DNA of 6,679 nt, from contig JAICXU010000180.1 of assembly GCA_025934595.1 (NCBI GenBank), positions 1 through 6,679 of the forward strand, given 5' to 3'. Position 1 is the first letter of the stretch. Each line of letters opens with the position of its first letter. The notes under the pieces are model-generated. The model was given only the letters and a program-made list of their open reading frames with translations, had not been told where the DNA came from and did no database searches. The stretch is from Polyangiaceae bacterium (GTDB lineage: Bacteria; Myxococcota_A; Polyangia; Polyangiales; Polyangiaceae). This document shows, piece by piece, positions 1-5,877 of the stretch. A program made the position numbers and the translations under genes.

Positions 1-289
1 CATACCACCACGTGATCAGGTTCCACGCCGATGCGCCGATGAGCGCCGCGAGCACGACGGTCTGCGTGACGATCGCGGGGTCCGCGAAGCCGGATGCGAT
101 CGTCTTCGCGACGGCGGTGCCGATGACGGCGCCGACGAAGTTGAAGATCCCGGCGATGAAGACGGCGGTGCGCACCGGCAAGACACCGGTGGAGACGACG
201 GTGGCGATCGCGTTGGCCGCATCGTGAAAGCCGTTGATGAAGTCGAACACGACCGCCGTGATGACGACCGCGATGAGCAAGCTCAACAT
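1..289 (-). CDS. PiT-family inorganic phosphate transporter, N-terminal part (cut by the window edge)
   Basis: This is an inner-membrane, cation-coupled low-affinity phosphate permease, of which only the first 96 residues lie in the window. The frame has no stop as far as base 1. Residues 15-35 contain the first PiT signature (FDFINGFHDAANAIATVVST), which in this family lies in the half-repeat that builds the phosphate site. Residues 85-95 read GASAWNLITWW, the usual end of the third helix. Three hydrophobic segments are visible, at about 2-18, 42-62 and 76-95. The ATG at 289 lies 5 bases after the stop of the DUF47 gene, with no clear Shine-Dalgarno of its own, so translation is probably coupled to that gene. 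Family recognition is firm. The exact substrate (phosphate, or less often sulfate) is inferred from the family and from the DUF47 neighbour. Confidence 0.93.
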   Translation of the reverse strand, partial: MLSLLIAVVITAVVFDFINGFHDAANAIATVVSTGVLPVRTAVFIAGIFNFVGAVIGTAVAKTIASGFADPAIVTQTVVLAALIGASAWNLITWWY

Positions 290-294
290 GGCAA

Positions 295-930
295 TCAGCC
301 GAGCTTCACCGCGAGCTGCGTCAAGGTCTCGGCGACCTGATCGCAATGGTCCACGGCGTTCTCGAGATCTTCGAGGACCGCTTTTTCGCGAAGGAGAACC
401 TTCGCGTCGACCGCGGGATCATGAAACAGCTTGGAAACGGCCTCGCGGTAAATTGCGTCGCCGTCTTTCTCGAGCTTCTTCAGGACGCGCGCCTCTTCGA
501 TGAGCTTGTCGTATTCGTGACGGCGGAGCATCGGCAGCGCGTTCTTGAGGACGGCCGTGCATTCGACGAGCACGTTCATGAGCTGCAGCATGGGCTCGGT
601 GGGACGCTCGACGCCGAAGAGATCGCATGCGCGCGCGGCGCCGTTCGTGAGGTCGAGCACGGTGTCGAGCTCGGACGAGAGCCGCTGGAGATCTTCGCGA
701 TCGATCGGCGTGACGAACGTCTTCGCGAGCTCTTCTTCGACCTCGTGGACGAGCTTGTCGCCGTCGTGCTCGAGCTGCTGCACGCGCGTGCGCACGTTCT
801 TCGGATCATCGTCTTTCGAGCCCGCGAGCACGAGCGCGCCTTGGTGCGCGACGATGGCCTGCTTCTCCAAGAAATCGAAAAACTGGTCTTCGCGTGGCAG
901 GAGCCAGCGGATGATCGCTTGCAGCGCCAT
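295..930 (-). CDS. DUF47 (PhoU-like) accessory protein of PiT transporter
   Basis: This is a soluble, all-helical protein of the DUF47/PhoU_div family, which is distantly related to PhoU and is nearly always encoded beside a PiT permease, where it is thought to modulate phosphate uptake. At 211 residues it has the normal family length. Family hallmarks are the acidic helix LEHDGDKLVHEVEEEL (53-68), FVTPIDRED (72-80), its pseudo-repeat KLEKDGDAIYREAV (152-165), and the C-terminal helix KAVLEDLENAVDHCDQVAE (183-201). The two D-G-D/E-rich helices correspond to the metal-binding repeats of PhoU. The gene follows the INSIG-like gene by 36 bases and precedes the PiT gene by 5, so the three probably share one transcript. 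The ATG at 930 gives MALQAIIRWLLPRED, a typical N-terminus (the family often starts with an LLP..E.F segment). A weak GAGAAG lies about 12 bases upstream of the ATG. Confidence 0.93.
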   Translation of the reverse strand: MALQAIIRWLLPREDQFFDFLEKQAIVAHQGALVLAGSKDDDPKNVRTRVQQLEHDGDKLVHEVEEELAKTFVTPIDREDLQRLSSELDTVLDLTNGAARACDLFGVERPTEPMLQLMNVLVECTAVLKNALPMLRRHEYDKLIEEARVLKKLEKDGDAIYREAVSKLFHDPAVDAKVLLREKAVLEDLENAVDHCDQVAETLTQLAVKLG

Positions 931-966
931 AGTGCGCAGACTTCTCGCCCGGGCGCGTGCCTGGCG

Positions 967-1521
967 TCAAGAAGTCTCGGCGGCCCCCGGCAAAAGCGCC
1001 TCGAGGCGTGCGGAAATGGGTGCAACATGCAAGTAAATTCCGGGGAGCCAGCGCGCGACGAGCATGAGATCGGGGTGGTCGTACGTGAACGCGCCGGTGG
1101 ACGAAATCGCGGCTTCGACGAGCGGCCCCGCGATCGCGTTCGCCAAGGAGAGGACGACGAGCCACCGCGGCGCGCCCGCGAGCATGCGTGCGATCCAAAA
1201 CGCCACGAGCACGGCGAGGGTCGCGTTCGCGGCCGGATGCGTGAACGACGTCATCGTGTAGGCCGTGACGAACGCGATGCCGTCGGCGGCGACGAGACGC
1301 GCGTCGTTCGGCGAAAGGGGAGGGGCGCGGAACATTTTTCGAGTGACGCGTGCGCCGAGCAGCGCCGCGAGCGACGCGACGAAGAAGAGCGGAAGCACCC
1401 ACCATGCTTGGTCCCACAATGCGGGATGCGCGTACGTGAGGACGCCGTGCGTCGCGTGAAGGTGATCGCCGAACGTGCACACGACCGCTCCGACGAGCGC
1501 CACCAAGATCCACCGCGTCAC
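967..1521 (-). CDS. Six-helix membrane protein with INSIG-like features (function unknown)
   Basis: A 184-residue integral membrane protein with about six hydrophobic segments (near 3-17, 39-57, 76-92, 99-113, 118-137 and 153-168). Its C-terminal part, with Y147, P150-D151, R157-W158-L159-P160 and a following aromatic helix, resembles the conserved end of INSIG proteins (Y..PD...R.WLP.IF in animal INSIG). INSIG proteins are six-helix lipid or sterol sensors with a known mycobacterial homologue. This is recalled pattern matching, not a database hit, so the family call is tentative. An N-terminal segment (G26-V-L-T-Y-A-H-P33 ... LP44) repeats the C-terminal one (G143-A-F-T-Y-D-H-P150 ... LP160), which suggests an internal duplication. 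A polar cluster D19-H20-L-H22-A-T-H25 lies at the end of helix 1. The GTG start at 1521 is odd: an out-of-frame ATG with a better-placed GAGG lies 8 bases upstream (see the tandem repeat). It is the first gene of a probable transcript with DUF47 and PiT. Confidence 0.75.
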   Translation of the reverse strand: MTRWILVALVGAVVCTFGDHLHATHGVLTYAHPALWDQAWWVLPLFFVASLAALLGARVTRKMFRAPPLSPNDARLVAADGIAFVTAYTMTSFTHPAANATLAVLVAFWIARMLAGAPRWLVVLSLANAIAGPLVEAAISSTGAFTYDHPDLMLVARWLPGIYLHVAPISARLEALLPGAAETS

Positions 1522-1528
1522 CGCGTCA
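1513..1528. repeat. 8-base tandem duplication at the start of the INSIG-like gene
   Basis: The unit CCGCGTCA occurs twice head to tail (1513-1520 and 1521-1528). On the gene strand this reads ATG ACG CGG TGA CGC GG..., so the ATG at 1529 opens a three-codon mini-ORF (M-T-R-stop). Its TGA (1520-1518) overlaps the GTG start (1521-1519) of the 184-residue frame as GTGA. Removing one copy would join the ATG directly to ACG CGG TGG, giving the same M-T-R-W N-terminus with an ATG start. The GAGG at 1538-1535 is 5 bases from the ATG but 13 from the GTG. The repeat is seen directly; its effect on translation is inferred. Confidence 0.85.
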
Positions 1529-1534
1529 TGCTAG

Positions 1535-1538
1535 CCTC
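1535..1538 (-). promoter_or_regulatory. Shine-Dalgarno placed for the mini-ORF ATG rather than the GTG start
   Basis: GAGG (within GCGAGG) lies 5 bases before the ATG at 1529 and 13 bases before the GTG at 1521 on the minus strand. Good spacing to the ATG suggests that ribosomes load there first and reach the main frame by stop-restart at the GTGA overlap. Alternatively, the single-copy ancestor used the ATG directly. Confidence 0.45.
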
Positions 1539-1547
1539 GCGCGCATC

Positions 1548-2363
1548 ATGACGAAGCCGTTTTTTGCGGTTAGCGGATGGCTGCTGCTGGCCACGCTGTC
1601 CGGGTGCGACAGCTGCAACAAAGAGAGCGCGGGAGCCGCGGCAAGCGCAGTCGATGCGGGGCCGCCGCCAGTCGTGAAGCTCGACGTATCGAATCCATCG
1701 CCGCACGAATGGACGGTGGACGCGGACAATCTTCCCGCGATCGCCGTCGACGGAGGAACGGTTGCGATCCTCGTGAAAAAGGAGGATGGCACGCGCATGT
1801 ATTCGAACGCGACGCTCGAGATTCGATCCGTCGCGGACGACAAAGTCGTGTCGAGCATCGCGATCCTCGAGGCCGATCCCATCGTCGCGGCCGAGGGAGC
1901 ACCCGACGCGTTCCACACGACGCTGCCGGCCTACAAAAAGAAGGCGCAGGAAAAAACGGACGAAGCGGCGGCTTTGCTCGCGAAGACGAAGTGGATGGCG
2001 CTCGAGGACAAGGCCGCATCACCGCCGCGAGGCGACGCGGGCGTTGCGCCCGTCGTTCTCGGCGGATATCTCGTGCAGCTTCGAAAGGCCGACAAGCTCT
2101 CGCTCGTGGTCGCGAGAGCAGCCGACAAAGATCTCACCGCGCCGGTCTTGAACGTGGACGCCAGCTCGTTCGTGGTGCCGACGCGAAAGCCGCCGACGCC
2201 GCAAAAGGGCGACCCAAGCTGCGTGTTCACGCCGTACGTGGCGGAGACCGCGCTCGACTCGGCGCACAAAGTGCTCTTGGTTCGGATCGCGCAAGCCGTG
2301 CAAGACAACGTGTGGGGATGTTTCGAGCCGAGCCAGTGGCACGTCTACCGATTTACCCCCTGA
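1548..2363 (+). CDS. Predicted lipoprotein of unknown function
   Basis: A 271-residue secreted lipoprotein. A short basic start (MTK), a hydrophobic core and the lipobox LSGC place the lipidated cysteine at residue 20. Asp at position +2 (C20-D21) is, in E. coli, the inner-membrane retention signal; whether this host follows that rule is unknown. A flexible Ala-rich stretch ending in VDAG follows (about 28-38), a linker seen in many myxobacterial lipoproteins. The rest is soluble, mixed alpha/beta in appearance, with a charged Lys/Ala/Glu helix at about 129-156 and a second GDAG segment near 162-165. Three further cysteines exist (C23, C225, C258); C225 and C258 could pair. I recognise no catalytic motif and no family. 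The start is fixed by the signal peptide, although no Shine-Dalgarno is visible. It begins 26 bases from the divergent INSIG-like gene, and its last 11 bases overlap the end of purK. Confidence 0.85.
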   Translation: MTKPFFAVSGWLLLATLSGCDSCNKESAGAAASAVDAGPPPVVKLDVSNPSPHEWTVDADNLPAIAVDGGTVAILVKKEDGTRMYSNATLEIRSVADDKVVSSIAILEADPIVAAEGAPDAFHTTLPAYKKKAQEKTDEAAALLAKTKWMALEDKAASPPRGDAGVAPVVLGGYLVQLRKADKLSLVVARAADKDLTAPVLNVDASSFVVPTRKPPTPQKGDPSCVFTPYVAETALDSAHKVLLVRIAQAVQDNVWGCFEPSQWHVYRFTP

Positions 2364-3552
2364 CGTCTCCGCGTCGTAGCGTCTCGCGGAATGCGCGCGC
2401 GCGTTTCATCACCGCCTCCGCGTCGCTGCCGCGCGTCACGAAATGGCCCATTTTTCGCCGCGATTGCGCATCCCGCTTTCCATAGAGCACCACCTCGACG
2501 ACGTCGGGGAAATTTCTCCATGACGACAGATCGAGCGGCGACTGCTTGTCCTCGCCCCACAGATCACCGAGCAAGTTCGCCATGCAATGGACGCCCGTCG
2601 CCGCATCGACGATCGGCGTGAGCGGCGCGCCCAAGAGAATGCGCGCGAGGACATCGAACTGGCTCGACGAGCACATGGCGCGCGTCACGTGCCCCGAGTT
2701 GTGCGGGCGCGGCGCGAGCTCGTTCACGTAGATCGCCACGCCGCCGACGACGAGCTTCGAACGCTCCGTCGGCCTCGCTAGAAAAAATTCGGTAGTGAGC
2801 AGTCCGGTCACGTCGAGCGCGCGGGCCGCTTTCACCGCGAGGTCGCGCATCGCGTTCGCGATCGCGTCCGACACGCGCGCCGGTACGAGCGTCAGATCCA
2901 AAATATGTGCAGAATGCATGTTCTCGAAAATCGGAAACGCGATCTCGTCATGCTTCGGCGAACCGGTCGTCGCCGGTGAGCGCGCCACGATGCAGCTCGC
3001 TTCCCTCGCGAGCTCGAGCGCCTCTTCGACGACGCACGGCGTGCCTTTCGGCAACGCGCGCGCGGGCTCCGCCGCGTCCTCGGCGTTCGCCAAATAGAAT
3101 TGGCCTTTGCCGTCGTAGCCGCCGCGGGCCGTCTTCGCGATGCACGGAAAGCCTATTTTTTCCGCAGCGCGTGCGATGTCGCTCGGATCCGAGACCGCCT
3201 CGAACATCGCGTGCGGCAAGCCCTGCTCCGCCAAAAATTTCTTCTCGCGCTCGCGATGCTGCGTCACTTCCAAGACGTGCAAGCTCGGTCGCAGCTTCTC
3301 GCGCGCGTCGAGCGCACGGAGGGCGGACGTGTCGATGTGCTCGGTCTCGTAGGTCACGACGTCGCACGCGTCGAAGAAGCGCGCGAGGGCATCGCGGTCG
3401 GTATACGGCGCGTTCACGTACTTTTGCACGCGCCGGCACGCGGGAGCTTCTTTCACGGGCTCGTAGACGGCGACGTCGCCGCCGAGATCTCCGATCGCGC
3501 TCGCGAGCATCGCTCCGAGCTGTCCACCGCCGAGAATGCCGACCGTCTTCAT
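2353..3552 (-). CDS. purK: N5-carboxyaminoimidazole ribonucleotide synthase PurK
   Basis: This cytosolic ATP-grasp enzyme converts AIR, ATP and bicarbonate to N5-CAIR in de novo purine synthesis and hands it to PurE. The N-terminal nucleotide-fold loop GILGGGQLGAML is at residues 5-16. QHREREKKFLAEQGLP (98-113) is the standard lead-in to the ATP-grasp domain. KTARGGYDGKGQ (140-151) is the glycine-rich ATP loop, VVEEALELAREAS (174-186) carries the ATP-binding hinge acids, and NELAPRPHNSGH (277-288) is the metal and phosphate-binding signature. The C-terminal domain follows, with YGKRDAQSRRKMGH at 357-370. At 399 residues it is longer than the E. coli enzyme (about 355) but within the range of the family, and no key motif is broken. 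It lies 16 bases downstream of purE in the same direction, as in the common purEK operon. Its stop lies inside the convergent lipoprotein gene. Confidence 0.97.
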   Translation of the reverse strand: MKTVGILGGGQLGAMLASAIGDLGGDVAVYEPVKEAPACRRVQKYVNAPYTDRDALARFFDACDVVTYETEHIDTSALRALDAREKLRPSLHVLEVTQHREREKKFLAEQGLPHAMFEAVSDPSDIARAAEKIGFPCIAKTARGGYDGKGQFYLANAEDAAEPARALPKGTPCVVEEALELAREASCIVARSPATTGSPKHDEIAFPIFENMHSAHILDLTLVPARVSDAIANAMRDLAVKAARALDVTGLLTTEFFLARPTERSKLVVGGVAIYVNELAPRPHNSGHVTRAMCSSSQFDVLARILLGAPLTPIVDAATGVHCMANLLGDLWGEDKQSPLDLSSWRNFPDVVEVVLYGKRDAQSRRKMGHFVTRGSDAEAVMKRARAFRETLRRGDVRG

Positions 3553-3568
3553 CGCGCGGCTCGCCCGC

Positions 3569-4084
3569 TCACTTCTTTTCGAGCTTCTTCTCGACGTGGG
3601 CGCTGCCGTCGAGGGCCTTCTTCTCGTTCTCCGCGCGATACGATTCGACGGCGGCTTTCACTTTCGCGTCGCCCGCCGCGAGCACGCGCATCACGAACGC
3701 CGCTGCATTCGTCGCGCCGGCGGGACCGATCGCAAACGTGGCGACGGGAACGCCCGCGGGCATCTGCACGATCGAGAGGAGGCTGTCGACGCCGTGCAGC
3801 GCTTTCGAAAGCACCGGCACGCCGAGCACGGGGAGATTCGTGAGCGACGCGACCATGCCCGGCAGATGCGCCGCCCCGCCCGCGCCCGCGATGATCGCGC
3901 GGAGGCCGCGTTTTTCAGCCGATTTCGCATACTCGAACATGCGCTCGGGCGTGCGATGCGCCGATACGACGAGGGTCTCGTGCGCGACGCCGAATCGCTC
4001 GAGTAGATCGGCCGCGTGCTTCAGCGTCTCCCAATCGGAGTCGCTTCCCATGATGATTCCGACGAGCGGAGCCGTCATGCTCAT
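3569..4084 (-). CDS. purE: N5-CAIR mutase PurE (class I)
   Basis: This enzyme moves the carboxylate of N5-CAIR from N5 to C4 to give CAIR, the step after PurK; the family works as a cytosolic octamer. The substrate-binding loop GSDSDW is at 13-18, SAHRTPER at 41-48 supplies the catalytic histidine (H43), and AGAGGAAHLPGM (66-77) is the PurE signature. The adjacent purK marks it as class I rather than the CO2-using class II. At 171 residues it is of usual length, with a lysine/glutamate-rich tail after about 150. Two in-frame ATGs compete, at 4084 (M-S-M-T) and 4078. An AGG (TAGGTC) ends only 2 bases before the first but 8 before the second, so 4078 may be the true start. It heads the purEK pair and is divergent from the MFS gene, with about 39 bases between them. 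Confidence 0.97.
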   Translation of the reverse strand: MSMTAPLVGIIMGSDSDWETLKHAADLLERFGVAHETLVVSAHRTPERMFEYAKSAEKRGLRAIIAGAGGAAHLPGMVASLTNLPVLGVPVLSKALHGVDSLLSIVQMPAGVPVATFAIGPAGATNAAAFVMRVLAAGDAKVKAAVESYRAENEKKALDGSAHVEKKLEKK

Positions 4085-4102
4085 GACCTAGCACGCCTCG
4101 AT

Positions 4103-4130
4103 GTTGTAGGGTGGAAAGCTTCCTTGCGAA
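4103..4130 (-). promoter_or_regulatory. Possible sigma-70-type promoter for purE-purK
   Basis: On the minus strand, TTCGCA (4130-4125) and TACAAC (4108-4103) are separated by 16 bases. Each matches 4 of 6 consensus positions of the -35 and -10 boxes. The -35 would lie over the proposed start codon of the divergent MFS gene, so the two genes would share very little control DNA. The match is weak and chance is a real possibility. Confidence 0.2.
4113..4118 (+). promoter_or_regulatory. Shine-Dalgarno supporting the TTG start of the MFS gene
   Basis: GGAAAG lies 5 bases before the TTG at 4124. The only other in-frame start candidate (ATG at 4016) lies well inside purE and would add 36 polar residues before the first helix, so this site decides the start. 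Confidence 0.5.
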
Positions 4131-5395
4131 AGTCGAACATCCGGCGGATTTACCTCGCCACGCTCGTGATTGGAATCGCGTACGGAATCTCGATTTCGCT
4201 CACGTCGATCGTGCTCGACGCCGAAGGCTTCACGAAGAAAGCCATCGGAGGTCTCGCCGCCGTCTTCGCGTCCGGCATCGTGCTCGCGTCGCTCCCGGTC
4301 GGCTCGATCGTGCGCCGCATCAGCGCCCGCGCGACCCTGATGGTCGCAATCCTCGGCTACGCGTGCGCGGTCACGATCTTTCCGTGGCCGAAGACGTTCG
4401 CGGGGGTCGGTCTCGTGCGTTTCGTCGATGGCGCGTGCTCGGTCGGCATTTGGGTGAGCTCGGAGACGGTGCTGCTCGCGCAATCCGAAAAGAGCAAGAA
4501 AGCGCACGTGACGAGCATCTACGCGATCGCGATGTCGACGGGCTACGTCATCGGCCCGCTCATCGCGCACGGGATCGTGAAGCGCTGGCCGCCGTGGGTG
4601 GCGTTCGCGGCTTCGGGCATCATCACGCTCGGCTCGCTCGCGATCGTCGCGGGTCTCGCGAAGAATGCCCACCTGCCGCCGCCCGACGAAGGGGCGGGGT
4701 TAGCGAAACAGGCAGATGACAGTCCAAATGAACACTCATCTGCCCAAACGAGCACCTATGCCCCGTCGTCATGGGGAAGCGTGCTCTGGCGCATCAAGAC
4801 CGCGTGCTTCGCCACGTTTTCGTACGGATATTTCCAGGCCTCCGTCGTTCTCTTCCTGCCGCTCTATTTGATGCACGAGCGCGGCATCCCCGAGGGCAAC
4901 ACGATCCTCGTCACCGCGTTCTTCGCGGCGGGCATGCTCCTCTTCTCGAACATCGCGGGACGCATCGGCGACAAGGTCGGTCATCTCGCCGTCATGCGCG
5001 TGCTCGCGTCGATCGGCCTCGTCATGATCCTCGGCTTCGTCTACTTGCCGACCTTCGCGTGGATGTGCGCGGCCGTGTTCGTCGCCGGGGCCACGCTCGC
5101 CTCGCTTTCGCCGCTCAGCATCGCGCTGCAAGGCCTCGCGATCGAGCCGAAGGACTACAGTCGCGGCAACTCGATCTACAACGCGCTCTATGCAGCGGGC
5201 ATGCTCGTCGGGCCGCCGATCTCGAGCGTGATCTTCGACGCGTACAAGGGCCCGGCGATGCTCTATCACCTCGCGGCGCTGTGGCTCGTGTTCGTCATCT
5301 TCACGATCGTCTACGCGAACGACGACCCCGCGAGATCAAAACTTCACATGCCGCCGAACGCCGCGACGACCTCGTCCGAGAGCTCGCCCGCTTGA
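4124..5395 (+). CDS. Major facilitator superfamily (MFS) transporter
   Basis: A 12-helix inner-membrane secondary transporter of 423 residues from the TTG start. About six hydrophobic segments lie at 9-31, 42-61, 71-88, 92-112, 128-150 and 158-178, then a long polar loop (about 180-222), then six more at 227-250, 261-278, 290-307, 311-335, 350-370 and 379-398. A degenerate MFS motif A follows helix 2 (GSIVRRISAR, about 60-69), and a better copy in the second half (GRIGDKVGH, 279-287) marks the two-fold repeat. R99 in helix 4 (LVRFVDG) resembles the conserved helix-4 arginine of drug-efflux MFS proteins. The substrate cannot be told from sequence. The neighbouring purEK genes do not show that it carries purines. 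The start is chosen by GGAAAG 5 bases upstream. The central loop has unusual codons and a hairpin, and the last 17 codons plus stop overlap the convergent TerB-like gene. Confidence 0.9.
   Translation: MRKSNIRRIYLATLVIGIAYGISISLTSIVLDAEGFTKKAIGGLAAVFASGIVLASLPVGSIVRRISARATLMVAILGYACAVTIFPWPKTFAGVGLVRFVDGACSVGIWVSSETVLLAQSEKSKKAHVTSIYAIAMSTGYVIGPLIAHGIVKRWPPWVAFAASGIITLGSLAIVAGLAKNAHLPPPDEGAGLAKQADDSPNEHSSAQTSTYAPSSWGSVLWRIKTACFATFSYGYFQASVVLFLPLYLMHERGIPEGNTILVTAFFAAGMLLFSNIAGRIGDKVGHLAVMRVLASIGLVMILGFVYLPTFAWMCAAVFVAGATLASLSPLSIALQGLAIEPKDYSRGNSIYNALYAAGMLVGPPISSVIFDAYKGPAMLYHLAALWLVFVIFTIVYANDDPARSKLHMPPNAATTSSESSPA
4711..4744. repeat. Inverted repeat in the central loop of the MFS gene
   Basis: GGCAGATGA (4711-4719) and TCATCTGCC (4736-4744) are perfect 9-base inverted arms separated by 16 bases. 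They lie inside a 20-codon stretch (TTA at 4700 to TAT at 4757) in which only 8 of 20 codons end in G or C, far below the flanking gene. The stretch codes for the flexible, polar linker between the two six-helix halves (about residues 193-212). It may be a small inserted element or a drifting linker; no U-run follows, so a terminator is unlikely. Confidence 0.7.
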
Positions 5396-5868
5396 TCGTG
5401 CGAGAGACCGAGCGACTCGACGAGCTGCAAATCGAACTCGAACTCTTCGTCGGTCGTTTCCAAGTCGCAGAGCGCGAGCGCGTACGCGACTTTGTACGCG
5501 AGCGAGCGCGTCTCGGGACGCGGTAAATCCTGCACCAAGACGCGCAAGCGCTCGTCCGCCTCGGCGCGCAAAAGCTTCACGCGCTCGCTCATCGCATCGT
5601 CGACGTCGTCGCCCGGGATCACGGTGGCCTTCGTGTGCTCGAGGCGATTCGTGAATCGATCGAGCAGCGTGCCGAGCTCGCCTTCGGAGATGTCGTCCTT
5701 GCCTTGCAAACGCGCGGCGACTTTGCGGAACGCCTCGACCTCTTCTTCGCGGAGCACGCGGTCGGCGGCGATCGCGAGGTAAGCGATTTCCAAAATGGCT
5801 TCGCGCTCTTTCGGCGTGAGATCCAGCTTGTCGGGTACGACGTTACCGACCTGCTCGAGAGTGCCCAT
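5344..5868 (-). CDS. TerB-like (tellurite-resistance TerB family) protein
   Basis: A 174-residue soluble, helical, acidic protein resembling the TerB family, whose members bind metal and often work at the membrane with other stress proteins. The pattern EIAYLAIAADRVLREEEVEAF (27-47) matches the TerB core of a hydrophobic helix, Asp, short turn, EEE and a further helix. A second, weaker copy occurs at VAYALALCDLETTDEEFEF (127-145), giving the internal two-fold arrangement of that fold. A charged segment lies between them (about 55-110). No ter operon partners are nearby, so a tellurite role is not implied; the family label only describes the fold. The gene starts 9 bases after the protease stop without a visible Shine-Dalgarno, which suggests translational coupling. 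Its last 17 codons and stop overlap the MFS gene on the other strand. Confidence 0.75.
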   Translation of the reverse strand: MGTLEQVGNVVPDKLDLTPKEREAILEIAYLAIAADRVLREEEVEAFRKVAARLQGKDDISEGELGTLLDRFTNRLEHTKATVIPGDDVDDAMSERVKLLRAEADERLRVLVQDLPRPETRSLAYKVAYALALCDLETTDEEFEFDLQLVESLGLSHDQAGELSDEVVAAFGGM

Positions 5869-5877
5869 GGCCCGAGA

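Noticed and set aside
946..955. Palindrome CGCCCGGGCG between the membrane protein and DUF47 genes
   Set aside because: It is short, has no loop or following T-run, and is expected by chance in DNA this rich in G and C.
346..1551. 401-codon open frame on the plus strand
   Set aside because: It lies antisense to the well-recognised DUF47 gene and the membrane protein gene. Its product is Arg/Glu/His-rich without any family pattern, which is usual for the shadow of high-GC codons.
2907..4091. 394-codon open frame on the plus strand
   Set aside because: It is antisense to purK and purE, whose motifs are unmistakable. The translation is Arg/Ser low-complexity.
4016..4123. Upstream ATG extension of the MFS protein
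   Set aside because: It would overlap purE by 69 bases and add a polar leader before the first helix; the TTG at 4124 has a better-placed ribosome binding site.
4113..4123. Near-palindrome GGAAAGCTTCC before the MFS start
   Set aside because: The arms are short and interrupted by one base, and it is better explained as the ribosome binding site; no second copy was found nearby to suggest an operator.
4771..5526. 251-codon open frame on the plus strand overlapping the MFS gene
   Set aside because: It is an alternative frame of the MFS gene; Arg/Asp/His-rich and motif-free.
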